A stretch of DNA of 64,000 nucleotides, taken from Schistocephalus solidus. Taxonomy: Eukaryota > Platyhelminthes > Cestoda > Diphyllobothriidea > Diphyllobothriidae. A model generated the notes under the pieces. The model worked only from the letters and a program-made list of their open reading frames with translations. It did not search any database and was not told the DNA's origin. The DNA is taken from positions 1-64,000 of the forward strand of contig WEDG01003500.1 of NCBI GenBank assembly GCA_017591395.1. The letters are read 5' to 3'. The position numbers and the translations under genes were made by a program. This document shows, piece after piece, positions 13,601-23,250 of this stretch (the first letter of the stretch is position 1; every line of letters starts with the position of its first letter).

Positions 13601-16600
13601 AAAGCTTTGACTTTCAAAGTAAACTGGGCCTCCGCCATTAAGTGTGTCAGCCTGCCGGATCAGTGTGGCTCACTATGTAGGGATTTCGTGTGCGGGGAAT
13701 TGACAGAGGCTGGGAGGGAAACCGACTTACGAAGTGTGTGGACACGTGCACATCTGATACCCTTATCTAGTTTGGCCTTTAGCTCGAGGCAGTTACCTCG
13801 GTGTGCTCACTAAGTAGGGAGCATTGCCTAGAGGGCCTCATGAGAACCGGAGGCCCGGTTACGGACTCATGTAACGGCCTGTCTCTCCTACATGGCGTAT
13901 TTATTGTTACTGAACGCTACCTACAGTTCAGGTTCTCGTAACGGACTGCCTGTTTGCTTACTTGCGGGTCACGAAACTGTCTTAATTGAATACTTGCTGC
14001 GAACTAAACACGCTGTCAGGTGTGAAGGTGAAGTTCGAGCGAACCATGCTACGTTAATACCTGCAGGGGGAGGAGAGGCTGGACACTAATCTGTCAAATG
14101 GCTTATCTATACAAATTGTATAAACCATAGTGGCGTTGAACTATGGCGGATGCTGGCCGCCGTAATCATACTTGTGAAGGCCACAACTGTTTGACCACCG
14201 CAGGAGACAACGCCCCCCGCGTGACCTATCTACCCACACACACGCACACACCACGTGTCACTTCTTTAGCCAACACGCTATTTGTTTTCTTCAGTGGTGG
14301 TGTGGCGGCATAAACGACGCATGGAAAAACATGCACATTTCACGCACGTGACAGTCATTTCCTAAATTTGCTTGGCAGATTTGAAGTATGGACTAGACCG
14401 TGTGTGGTTCGTGTGGACTGGCCGTTTAGTCTTGTCAGCCACTGTGCCCAATATCGTCGCCGCTTGTTTGACAGATTGGGATAATAGGTTGATACATGGG
14501 CGAGGGAATAGTTAGTGAGGCCATCACTGGGAAACTCATCTCATCAGTGCGTTTTCCATCATAATAATCTGACCTGCCTGCATCTCTTCCAAGGCGCCAC
14601 AAGTCGTTGGCTTGGAAGGCTGCTAACTGACAGAATAACCCGGTACTCCTGGTGAGTATAGTAGTGATCGAAGGACTGACAGTCAGGCCACAATGGTTCC
14701 TTTTCAACATGGCCTTTGCGATACTATCACCCATATGACCTCCGATGTGCCCTTGCTGTAGTCCGGGCTATGTAGAGTGGAGACTAGGTCGCGCGTGATA
14801 CGCTTAAATGAGCAATTTGTCCACTGCGCCCGTGCCCACCTCCGATCCTTTTGAATTTGTCTCGCCATTGGAGCAAAGCGGATGAGGATAGAGAGAGTGC
14901 GATAGCTGCTTCGAAAGTTTTTCTCGCGATAAACAAACTCATGCGCGAGTCAGTAGTGCTGCGCCCACTCCGCGGAGCACGCGCAGAACCTTTTAATTCG
15001 CAATGGTCGAACTTTCACGTGTGTTGCACGCGTAGGCGTGAATTCAGCTACCGTTTTCGTCAAACTGGACTTTGACTGGTGGCTGAAATAATCCGTGCAC
15101 GGAAGAAGGTAAGTGCTGTGAATCTCCTTTACTATGACCACATTTCGTACGCAAGTCGTCATTATGTCCTCTTTGAGACATCGCTGTTTCTCGTCACTTG
15201 TAGCAGGCCATCAGTAAATGCCTGAGATGGAGTCGTTCCCTGGGAATTCTGCCACGTTTTTCAGTCCGTGTTTACTAAAATTATGCGTAGACAGTCAGTT
15301 ATCAAACTTGATGTCCTAGTAACCACCTAATATCCTCGCATCGTGTAGTTTTTTTCTGTCTGCAATCCGTGTAGGCTGAAAGTAGGTTAAGATAGGTGCT
15401 CCTGCATAATATTTCCAATATTTGCAGTCAAACTATAAAGTACGTGCTTTTTGCGCCGCCTAGGCATATCAGTTTACCGGAATTTGCCTTTGGCGATGAT
15501 TGCGTGTCACATGGATATGGGAGTTGATAGTAACCTTGTTTTGTGATTGACAGATGTGCTCTGTGCTCACAGACACCCCGGACCTCTTCGTTAATCAGTA
15601 CCCTGCAACAGACTGTACTTCGTTTGACCCACTTGTGAAAAATTCGGTGGCCTCGGTAGGATTCGAATCCACGCCATCAAATCGAAGGCTTTAATATAGC
15701 CAACGCTCTAGCCAACTTAGCTACGGGGTCCCACCGGGACCCGTGAGTTTACTCACAATTCGGTCAAGTTACCCACCCACCAATTAGGATACAGTAAGCT
15801 GACTGCCTGATCATTTTTTCCTAAGGAATAAATTTAGAATCCACCAGATGCCTACCAGGCACAATTACTTAGTAGAGGATTTTGGTAGATTTGAATAATT
15901 CGTTTAACCCACGGCCCCACCGAGAACCGTGATTTTAATCACACTTGGGTACTTCGATTATGGACAGAAGGATTCAGCCGCGGAACTCATGCTGAAGATG
16001 GAAGGCTAGCCTTTGGGGACGTGCGGAATCCAACATCTGACCTTTTTTAGAATCACACCTCGGCGGAGAAACCTTGAGTTTTTCAGGCTTAGTCTGTTCT
16101 CCTGGCTGCAAGATCCTTGTTATACTATCAGATTAACAAATTTTTGTGGGGATTCTGATCAGTAAGGATCGACAGCCCTTCACTGTTACTCTGTCGTTTG
16201 CCTGGTCCTGTAAAATACCACAAAAGCCGACATGTCACTTTGAGCTGACAACCGTGCAGCGCCCCACTTTTTTATTTCAAGCGTGGAAACGACAACCGCG
16301 AATAAGCAATATAGGTGGCCCTTGGTGGGCCCGTCTATAACTCCAGGGATATCTCTCGAAAGCCATTGACTGACGTTTGCGTACTCCCGCTTGTAAGCAT
16401 GAGACCTGCTTTAATTTTTGCCCTTTTTCTCTGTTCAGTTGTTCGAAAGGCCAGAAGACGAAGATGTTAAGAAGGAGGAGGAGGCCAAGGTGGTCACTTC
16501 TCAGCCAGAAGTCATAGCTCTTCCTTTCACCGGCGACGCCTATCCATCCACGGCCCAGCAGAATGGACCAAGTGATAACTTAACCGGGAATGATCCGATC

Positions 16601-16639
16601 GGCACCTACAAGAGCTTTGGAAGCTCACAAAACCCCTAG
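607..16639 (+). CDS. DNAJC5: Cysteine string protein (DnaJ/HSP40 co-chaperone), five visible exons
   Basis: Joined exons: 607-688, 726-782, 814-966, 3623-3736, 16439-16639. Together they encode about 201 residues, close to the usual ~200 for CSP, although the N-terminal exon with the start codon was not found and probably lies upstream. Domain order: J domain (SLYQLLGIEKNAP, HPD motif, KYGSFGL), a short linker, a cysteine string (13 Cys within 25 residues) and an acidic then polar tail ending SSQNP. CSPs are synaptic-vesicle co-chaperones that recruit Hsc70 through HPD and are anchored to membranes by palmitoylation of the cysteine string. All junctions are GT-AG and phases agree. Introns are 37 bp, 31 bp, 2656 bp and 12702 bp. 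The residue before HPD is Cys instead of the usual Tyr. Expression and the exact gene model are inferred. Confidence 0.93.
726..782 (+). CDS. DNAJC5: CSP exon: HPD loop of the J domain
   Basis: Nineteen codons reading LALRCHPDKNPDDPNAGEK. The HPD tripeptide (741-749), needed to stimulate Hsp70 ATPase, is intact. It is flanked by introns of 37 bp (689-725) and 31 bp (783-813), both GT-AG. Confidence 0.93.
814..966 (+). CDS. DNAJC5: CSP exon: J domain helices III-IV and linker
   Basis: Fifty-one codons, beginning FAEINRAHAILSDESKRAFY and including DKYGSFGL, then MADQMGEENAELYLRL. This matches the CSP-specific end of the J domain and linker. The donor is GTAAGT at 967. Confidence 0.93.
967..3622 (+). 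other. CSP intron (2.66 kb)
   Basis: Bounded by GTAAGT and a pyrimidine-rich CTCTCTAG. It contains the compound microsatellite at 1651-1776. I recognise no gene or named repeat in the remainder; open frames at 2225-2595 overlap on both strands and have no recognisable domain. Confidence 0.8.
1651..1776 (+). repeat. Compound (ATT)n-(AGT/AGC)n microsatellite
   Basis: A run of ATT units to about 1697 passes directly into AGT units with an AGC block inside. The same ATT-then-AGT arrangement recurs at about 45525-45690. Confidence 0.95.
3623..3736 (+). CDS. DNAJC5: CSP exon: cysteine string
   Basis: Thirty-eight codons. CLLVTCFILTG is followed by the string CCCCLCCCFCCSCC and then RTYKEETTPDPED. 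Thirteen of the first 25 residues are Cys, the palmitoylated membrane anchor that defines the family. The donor is GTAAGTG at 3737. Reading through this donor keeps the frame open to a stop at 3884-3886. Confidence 0.93.
3999..4004 (+). promoter_or_regulatory. AATAAA hexamer after CSP read-through stop
   Basis: A canonical polyadenylation hexamer lies about 112 bases after the stop (3884-3886) reached if the donor at 3737 is not used. It could serve a short intronic-polyadenylation isoform; it could equally be chance in AT-rich DNA. Confidence 0.25.
5440..5860 (-). mobile_element. Decayed Penelope-like element: GIY-YIG endonuclease and C-terminus
   Basis: On the - strand, CNYTGQTGPKLGS and LEHKLVVRSGDALF match the GIY-YIG core of PLE endonucleases. 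In a shifted frame TRIVARTYNKTDWKLMEAW and RHVDLSP follow, as in the PLE C-terminus. Frame changes and stops show it is dead. The RT part is not recognised upstream. Confidence 0.65.
6600..6985 (-). repeat. Dispersed repeat family A, full-length-like copy
   Basis: Shares ordered blocks with the copies at 8150, 9117, 12275, 19440, 35775, 56655 and 57310-57985: a block beside CTCCACAGCAG, a block with AGTGATAGTAGA, the block CAAGAAGACCGGAGGCGG, and one with GTTGGTCCAACGC. No coding capacity is recognised, so I regard it as a non-autonomous element of unknown class. Confidence 0.65.
8150..8405 (+). repeat. Dispersed repeat family A copy
   Basis: Runs from a diverged CTCCATAGCAAG block through the AGTGATATTAGA block and AAGAAGACCGGAGGCGGTGG to the GCCACCACAC block, in the same order as the other copies but diverged at the right end. 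Confidence 0.6.
9117..9305 (+). repeat. Dispersed repeat family A, right half
   Basis: Contains GTGGCTGGCGCGGC, GCCACCACAC, ATGTTCGGCATTTGTTATGG, CGATTAACGCCTGCCGTGCC and GTGTTGGTCCAACGCAT. This is the best preserved copy of the right half in the window. Confidence 0.65.
9905..9985 (-). repeat. tRNA-like SINE head
   Basis: The - strand shows an A-box-like TGGTAGCTCAGGC and a B-box-like GGGTTCAGAATTC at tRNA spacing. The cloverleaf is not intact, so this looks like a tRNA-derived SINE promoter rather than a gene. Confidence 0.45.
10200..10472 (+). repeat. Direct duplicate repeat, copy 1
   Basis: Aligns through its whole length with 10541-10812. Both start at a TTTCNGAAATTATTAAGTGC block and end at GGTTCGGATCCTC, with many substitutions between them. 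The ending resembles a tRNA B box, so it may be a SINE. Confidence 0.7.
10541..10812 (+). repeat. Direct duplicate repeat, copy 2
   Basis: Second copy of the unit at 10200-10472, in the same orientation after a spacer of about 70 bases. Divergence between the copies indicates an old duplication or two independent insertions of one family. Confidence 0.7.
10885..10945 (-). mobile_element. PLE 3' end with degenerate hammerhead-like motif
   Basis: On the - strand, a GAAC/GTTC hairpin is followed by GAAACGTCC and then an AT-rich stretch and GGTTCCAGTG, as at the PLE-B 3' end near 47.05 kb. The upstream core is TTAACGA where CUGANGA is expected (two changes). Confidence 0.5.
12275..12395 (-). repeat. 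Dispersed repeat family A fragment
   Basis: The CCCCTAAACGGGCCACG block, an AATGCCGCATAT block and the ACGCTGCGCTAACC block recur in the order of the right half of family A, reverse orientation. Confidence 0.5.
13325..13590 (-). mobile_element. Decayed PLE GIY-YIG fragment
   Basis: The - strand frame contains IMQMKDRPNSS, CLNCPCNYISK and MHEHKLAVRQGDGLSQV, the start and core of the PLE GIY-YIG domain. It is close to the copy at 5440-5860 (IMQMKDQ, PCNYTGQTG, EHKLVVRSGDAL). Only this segment survives. Confidence 0.65.
15646..15729 (-). repeat. tRNA-like SINE head (long variable arm type)
   Basis: The - strand shows GTAGCTAAGTTGGCTAGAGC (A box), an anticodon-like hairpin GGCT..AGCC, a long variable region and GGATTCGAATCC (B box). 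The acceptor stem is not clean. Sequence on the + side (ACCAATTAGGATAC) recurs beside the head at 63347, so it belongs to a dispersed repeat rather than a tRNA gene. Confidence 0.5.
16439..16639 (+). CDS. DNAJC5: CSP last coding exon: C-terminal tail
   Basis: Starts after CTGTTCAG and reads LFERPEDEDVKKEEEAKVV, then a polar stretch ending YKSFGSSQNP and TAG at 16637-16639. The acidic 'PED' start resembles the post-string segment of other CSPs; the remainder is lineage-specific. It joins in phase 0 with the cysteine-string exon. Confidence 0.88.
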   Translation: MFERPEDEDVKKEEEAKVVTSQPEVIALPFTGDAYPSTAQQNGPSDNLTGNDPIGTYKSFGSSQNP

Positions 16640-18940
16640 CTTTTCTGCATTCCTCCTCCTGTGCCTCCCCCACACTCCTCTATCTCTGGACTGACTGACT
16701 TCTGGTCCCTAAATCATCGTGACCTTGGCCAATGACCCCCTCTCACCCCCGTGCTGCCATGGCTCCTACCCTCTATAGCTCTCTGCCTCACTCCACTCTC
16801 GCTCCCGATCCAAGTAGGTATTTTTTCGGCGGACTGTGATTTGCTCAGAGGGGGTGGGACAGAGAAATATCCTTGCTGTGTAAATATCAACTGCTGCAGC
16901 CTCGGTACACTAGCGGCTGCCCTCTGTGCCCTACTCTCGCCGCGTGATCCGAGTTGGGGTTGTGTGATGATTGGTTAGTTGGTCATCTCCTGTTCAACAC
17001 ACCCGTGGGGAGGGGAGTCGCCCCGCCGCTCTTCCCTACTTGTACTGGCAACAAGTGGTGCGATTTCTTCTTTTAGTTATTTCTCTCTCCCTCTTTCTCC
17101 TTCTTTTACGTTCACTGGGTGTGTGCGTGTGTGGGGGCACAGTTCGCTGACAGTGCTAAGCAGAACGGGTGTCGGAAGGAAGGGAATCAAGCCTTTTGAG
17201 CAGCCTTAAGAGACTTGGATTGCCTGTTCCTTTTGCCTATCTGCTCCTCCTCCTTACGGGTGCAGGATTGCGTTAGCGCCACACGCCCACACCCAAGCAT
17301 CCGATCATTTTTTTCCCATTATTTTGCGTTAACAGAAGTGCCATTTTCTACTGCGTTCGTTCCTTTGTTTGTGATCCTTGTTCTTGAACTTCTGTGGCGG
17401 TCCCTGTTTCTACCAGCCGGATATTTTGCCTTGGAATGCACGGCAGCAGTCCGGTCGCTCCAGAGAACTTACCTGACCAAATCGAGACTGTTTCTTCCGC
17501 ACAGGACTGGACCAGACCCGTCCCTAGTAGCCGTTGACGGTGTCTTTGCAATTTTTTTACCTGGAAGATGACATCTCTTCCCGTGTTTTCAGGGCCAACG
17601 AGCTGAATCCTAAAGCTTTTGTTGCTCTTCGACGTGTTTAGCGTCTACGTGACGTCCGGGAACGATAGGTCTGTCAGTGTACAAAGGTCTCTGAAATGTA
17701 TTTATTAGTGAACTTGGCGTTTCCAACGGTGGAGTCTCACTAGCCACTGTCAAGATATTTACTACTGGAAAAAAGAAATACGAAAATGATTTGCATGTTT
17801 CTAATTTATCCAGAAATCAATGCGCGAACCTGGAGGGAAGGTTTTATGCACAAGCCATTTAATACAAATTGGAGCCGATTTACGCCAGCTCCTGTAAGTA
17901 ATGTGCGTAATATTCACGGCCGACTGACAGGCAGCCGACAGTCCGCAAGTAGATAAGCAACTTCTTTGCATTTTCAAGCTGCTGGACGTCGTTGAAACAC
18001 CTTTTTGGCCTTAAGTTACCATTTGTGTTGGGACCTTGGTAAATCAACTTACTTGTGCATGGACATACTTTCCCGAGTTGCTGAACTATTTTTTTGGCTG
18101 CGTTCACCGTCTGTGATCTTTTATGGTGTGACTGCGGGGGATGATTTATCCGGGAATTAGTTGTTGATAGACTGCATTCCCCATAGGTTCGACTGGATAT
18201 CGGACCGCCTCAGGTCGGTTTCCTTAGATCCAATGTGACCACCCTTTACGCGCCTTCATCTGACTACTGCTGAGGACCGCATACGCAGCATAGCGCCAAT
18301 GTATCCGTAGATTAAACTGACTTCTGGGAACTGAGCGTTTATCGCGGCATTTTTTCGCCTTCTAACTGCTTCGGCGTAATGATGTGGTTCCTGGGAATTT
18401 CCAAGATTGGGAATCGGAAGTTAGCACATAAACCCCGCGTTGCGACTGGGTGTTTGTTGGAGCAGACCTACAGATTTTGTTCGATTTTCTTGATATAATT
18501 ACAGCGGCCGATATTTTGGGTGCTGCAGGCGGTCAGTCGTTTGCATCATACAGCAGCAAATTTTGAGCTTGGATATGTTGACCGTGCAAAGACAGATGTG
18601 CTTCGTTCTCGGTGTCGTAAGACAATTACATCCGTTCACTATTTTGGGATTTAAAACCTAGGTAGTAGAAACAATACGCCATTCGGTTCTCATTGATTTT
18701 TAGGTGTTTTTTCAACTCGCCGCGTGACTCGTGGACTTTATGACTTACCTCATTAACTTTGAATGGCTCGGCCACGGCCTGCGGGCCTCTGATGTGGAAC
18801 ATGTTGAGGTAATCTTGAATCGACATAATTTGAACCCGGGAATACCTCTGTAAGTGAAATGAGCAAGAGATTTATAGTAGACTTGACCAAAGAAAACACG
18901 CGGAACGCTGGCGGACCCGATAGTTTCGACCATCAAGAAG
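16640..18940 (+). other. 3' flank of CSP, probable 3' UTR then unassigned DNA
   Basis: The first ~700 bases are C/T-rich with many short pyrimidine runs, unlike the flanking AT-rich DNA. I saw no AATAAA between the stop and about 17870, so the transcript end is undetermined. Overlapping frames at 16751-17571 lack recognisable domains. Confidence 0.4.
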
Positions 18941-18944
18941 GAGG

Positions 18945-19420
18945 CACGAACAATGGAACAAGAGATTTATTAGTTTGACGTTAAGGACTCTCCCTTGAAC
19001 CCATTTTCAGAGAAAGTTGCACAAAAGGGTAATATGAAGCACAAGGGGCGCAATATTTACAGGGCATTGCTGTCGGGCCACCACACCTACCATATTTGGC
19101 AGTTCTGGTTGTCCTCGCCGTTGGTCGTAATTGATGCGGTTATTCCTTGTTGGTCCGTACCTTAGCCGTTAATGGCCGTGCTTTCATCATGGTTGTCGAT
19201 CCTTGGCTTGACGATTGCTCGGCATGTTGGCCCGCTGTCATTCGGACCGTTGGCCACCCGCATCCTCCCCGAGTGGCCGGTAATTATGCTCAGGCAAAAT
19301 TGCAACACAGAATATAAGGACGGAGTAGTATTACATCTGTTACTTGACTGTGGGCCTAAAACTCGTCTCTTCGCATCTATTAGTTTGGCTGTCGTTATGG
19401 ATGATGTCCACCGTATCCGC
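18945..19420 (-). mobile_element. Decayed PLE-B 3' region
   Basis: Aligns in the same order with 46990-47400: the ACAAGAGATTTATTAG end, a degenerate hammerhead-like hairpin with ACGTTAAG, the CATATTTGGCAG block, CGTTAATGGCCGTG, and a block reading ATTCTGTGTTGCAATTTTGC on the - strand. No coding part of the element remains. Confidence 0.65.
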
Positions 19421-19439
19421 CACAACAGGGTTCTCGCAC

Positions 19440-19700
19440 GGACGATGACTTGCGCGGCGTCCACCGCATCTCCGCCTGAGCCTGGTGTCATCACCAAGTC
19501 AAGAAGACCGGATGCGGGACCGCGCATGGGTGGCTGATGCAGCGTGAACCTGCACTTAGGTGTGCCACCACCTCCGCCCTCCCATGTGCGGAATTAGTTA
19601 TATGTGCATCCCTAATGACGCCTCCTATACCATAATCGTCTCTTTGTTGGTTCAGCGTGTCTGCCGTGTGGCTCGCTGCAGGAACAACGGGATCCACGGA
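19440..19700 (+). repeat. Dispersed repeat family A copy
   Basis: Contains CCACCGCATCTCC, GTCAAGAAGACCGGATGCGG, GTGAACCTGCACTTAGG and GTGCCACCACC in the family order. It directly abuts the PLE-B remnant. Confidence 0.6.
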
Positions 19701-20720
19701 TGAATTCAACCCCTCACATCTGTGTCATGCAGCGGCGAGACACCTATGTAGGCTTTTAGCCCTTGGTATGGTGAAGCATACGGTATGCGTATAGTTGAAC
19801 TCTATGGCCAAACTTTCACGCCTAATATCAAAACTCTTCTCCGAAAGGCTTATCCAGTTAGACTGATTTGGACAAATTCTTAATAAGCCTACGGTAGAGG
19901 CTGCTGACGCTCCGTATGACGTTTTACATCATTGCACATTTCCACTTAGGTTACTTCTGAAGACAATGCCAACTGGAGCTGACAGGTTTTCGCTGTAGGG
20001 TAAATCGTGCGGCAAACTGGATTCACTGCGATCGAACGCCTCAAAAGCAACCCGAGACTGGTAAATTATGTACACTGCCAGCTTTACCAAACCTGTGGAT
20101 GGCGTGTTTCAACGTGGCCTGTTCCGACCGTAGACTAGTATCGCGCTTTTGTATACATTAAGAGGAGAATCGAATTGCAGCGGCTCCTTTAGGCGAACAG
20201 TTTTGCCACTTACGAATGTGGTCTACTTCGCGCCGGTAGATCGACCAATGGTATTGTCAGAGGTAGACGTGGGCGGATGTATAAATGGTCACAGTAGTAT
20301 TGATTCTGCCCTGCCAGTGGGGCAAATGCATGCGGAACAGACGACCACTCTTTCCAGGCTGGCATCACTTTGCTTGACCCCTGTGCGTTCACCTTAATCC
20401 AGCAGCATTCCATGCAATTCACATTGCTCGTAGTTTTTAGCATTATAATTAGTCTTCTCGGACGACACGAACCATCAGAGCGATCTGACGAAGTTAGATA
20501 CTGATGGCCACACGGGCAAGCTATCCTGTTCGAACGTATTTTTCCTCCGCATTCTCTCGACCGAAGCCATTGCCGAGGCGACCGACGCACTCTTGGCATG
20601 ACTTGAGCGTTTGCTAGATGTCACAAAAGCCCATTTTGGCCGTTAACACCTAAATATCTCGGTTGTGTAGACAGACTTTCCAAGTGAATTTCGATTGTTT
20701 CGAAGTCCGAAAAGGAAACT
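19700..20720. other. No feature recognised
   Basis: Overlapping frames on both strands at 20149-20599 have no recognisable domain and shadow one another. Nothing else supported. Confidence 0.5.
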
Positions 20721-21020
20721 AAATCTCGGTAGGGATGCCTTGTATGGCTGCCCAAACGGGATACAGGAATAGGAACCACCCCACCCACCTAAAATAGGTG
20801 ACTTTACGGCAAATTTTAGGGAGGGTAAACATACTCGTTTCTTAGCCCTAACACTAACCCCAACATAAAACTAAACTGTATCCTTAAACTTAACCCTAGC
20901 CCTACCGTCAACTTTAACTATGCAGGTTACACGATAATAACTTTAATCCTAAGCTTAATAATGACCGTAACCCCCAACTATGACCTTAACCTAAAACTTA
21001 AACTTAACCCTTATGCTCGC
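20720..21020 (+). repeat. Dispersed repeat with degenerate telomere-like CCCTAA units
   Basis: Begins with AGGGATGCCTTGTATGG and AGGAATAGGAACCACCCC, then about 200 bases of imperfect CCCTAA/CTTAAC units. The same head plus tail recurs at 52420-52740, and a tail-only copy lies at 62190-62270. Confidence 0.75.
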
Positions 21021-22140
21021 CTTAATCCTAAACATAAAATCTTTTGAATTGAGCGAAAAGTCACACGTATTGTGGGCCATTCCTTTTCCGGTGTCTTGTT
21101 TAGGTGCCCATACAAGGCCTCCCTGCCTTAAACACAACATGTAATGAATAATAGCCTTGTATCTGGCCATCCGTCTTCGTCAAAGCTTCTTCCTCCACCT
21201 AACGCCTTGTGCTAATCTCAGAAATCACAGCCGATATGCTCCCAAACCAACATTACTTTATGCGCAGCTGGCGGGATTTTAAGGGTAACAATTTTGGTAA
21301 CTTGGTTGTGACTTCGAACCCGTGTCCGTAATGAGTGGTTACCCTGGTAGAGGAATCCGTGCTAGCTCGGATGTGTCTAGGTGACCACTTAGACTTAAGT
21401 GCTTTCCACTTATCTTCACACAGTTACGTCATGGCAACGCGATGAATGGGGAAAGGATTGCAGCCCTTATTTTAATTGGGCCACAAGGACACCCCTTAAG
21501 TATGCCTTAACAACTGGTGAGTTGTGGGAGGAGGATAGGTTGTGTGTGGCACGCTCATATGTGTGACAGAGAAGAGACGGTGGCAGCCGCAGTGCCATTT
21601 GTGCGCGCACCATGCTTCCGAGCACACGGTGGAGTGCCTCGGTAGCGACGCTCGAATTGTCTAAAACACCAATCATCAGCGCAATCTGAGGACGATATTT
21701 TTTGTCAAACACACTGGCAAACTGCTCTTCTGCCAACCCCAGTTGTTGTCCCCAAGGTCTCGTTCTCAACCGGAACAATTGCTGAGTCGAGTTGTTGCGT
21801 GCTTTGCGTCACTTGACCTCTCGTTAGATGCTTCTGCCAATCCGATTAAGCTGTTTTCTGCTCGTTATGGCGGTGAATTAGACGGATGGGTGAACTGAAG
21901 TGCGAGTCATTGTTGGTTAGCCAGGTCTACCACAACCTTGTAGGTTGCCGTGAGATCACGTTACATGCTCACCCTATCCTTGGTACTTTGCATCCCCATG
22001 GGTAATCATGTTTCCAGGGTTGTTGACGTGGTCATGGAACTGGCCCAAAGCAGTTGATGGATTAGCTATTAGGGTGCCTCTTGTGAGGTCTTCAGGCTTT
22101 ATCTAGTCGGAGACGCATTTGGGCCACAGGGACTCTCTGC
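21020..22140. other. No feature recognised
   Basis: The 103-residue - strand frame at 21467-21778 has no recognisable motif. No repeat shared with the rest of the window was noticed. Confidence 0.45.
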
Positions 22141-23250
22141 AAGATTAATGAAGGTTTTCGCGTGGTGAGGTACCTACATCCTCAATCTTTGTACCTGCTT
22201 TCCCTAATATTTGAAGCATTTTTCCTAAATATGAATTTAAAAGAGTTGCAATCAGCAGGAGTTTTTGGTTCCAACAAATTTGTGACGGTTTATCAACCGC
22301 GACTCGTCTTCGCATGATATAGACAACGAATAGAAGCAGACGGCAGTTTGAATTTACACAGAATGTCAATGCAAGGGTCAGGGTTCTTTGTACAGAATGA
22401 TCAGATGAAAGACGAAGGCCTTCTTGATATTATGAATAATTGGCGTCCGAAGATTAATTCCCAATGGAAATGGAGCATTGCAACAAGCTACTCTTCTAGA
22501 CGTCCTCATGTTTAGAGAGGACGTGGCTCTATACGCCGCTCTGGTCTCCAAAAAAATACCTGGAAAGGGCAAAGCTTTGTGCCAGTACCATAGAAACGTA
22601 ATCTGATGTGTACTCGCTTTTAAAGAGTGAGAAATATTTGCTCTAGTGAGACCCTATATACAGACTTTGTCCACATCAAAGCAGCCTTACTTAACTGCGG
22701 ATATCCTTCACGTTTCATTCAAAAGTACGGCAACCCTTTACGACCAAAATGAACGGAACAGTTAGTTCCGAAAACGCCCATTATGATACCTTTACCTTTT
22801 AAATGTGGCATCATTTTAAATAGAATCAAGCAACGGTTGCATTGCACCATAGAAAGGATGTACAAAGCAGTTGAACTCGTCTTTGTCACTCCTACTAAAA
22901 GCCTTTCAATCAACCGGACAACGGATGCCTTGCCATTGCACGCCACCCCGAATTGTGTGTATGAATTCACGTGCACTTGTGGATGCAAGTATATTTGGCG
23001 AACGCAAATGCAATTGGCAGTCAGAACCTATGAGCATTTGCCCTAAATGACTGTTCAGAAAATAAAATAGAGTACTACGGTCTCCGATTACGAAACCTCT
23101 GTTGGACAGCGGTCGCTCTGTTCGCCTCAAAACAGCTTTCAGAGTATTTGCACCGGCATGAACAACTCGGACTTTGTGCCACTTGGAAGCAGCCTATATA
23201 CAGCAGGAGAAAACCGGACTTATGCAAGCAGTTAGACTACGTCGTCAGTC
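22140..23250 (+). mobile_element. Decayed Penelope-like element: RT end and GIY-YIG
   Basis: Pieces in element order on the + strand: LKELQSAGVFGSNKF, LLDVLMFRED (the 'FLDVLV.R' segment after the RT core), HIKAALLNCGYPSRFIQKYG, then GIILNRIKQRLHCTIERMY, PNCVYEFTCTCGCKYIW and QLAVRTYEHLP (GIY-YIG), and ITKPLLDSGRSV with LKTAFRVF (C-terminus). Several frame changes and stops interrupt it. The RT catalytic YVDD region is not seen. This lineage differs from both PLE-A and PLE-B in its GIY-YIG sequence. Confidence 0.75.

Larger units (their letters stand above)
3737..16438 (+). other. CSP last intron (12.7 kb), repeat-filled
   Basis: Runs from GTAAGTG to CTGTTCAG. Listed separately are its PLE pieces, family A copies, the duplicated repeat and tRNA-like heads. 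Between them (about 3890-5430, 7000-8140, 8420-9110, 10950-12270, 12400-13320, 13600-15640, 15740-16438) I see no domain-bearing frame. An additional small CSP exon here cannot be excluded. Confidence 0.75.

Noticed and set aside
16751..17571. Series of + strand frames after the CSP stop
   Set aside because: Pyrimidine-rich sequence gives frames dominated by L, S, F and P; most likely 3' UTR composition.
19162..19537. Two 121-codon frames on opposite strands
   Set aside because: They cover the PLE-B 3' UTR and a family A copy, both non-coding elsewhere in the window.
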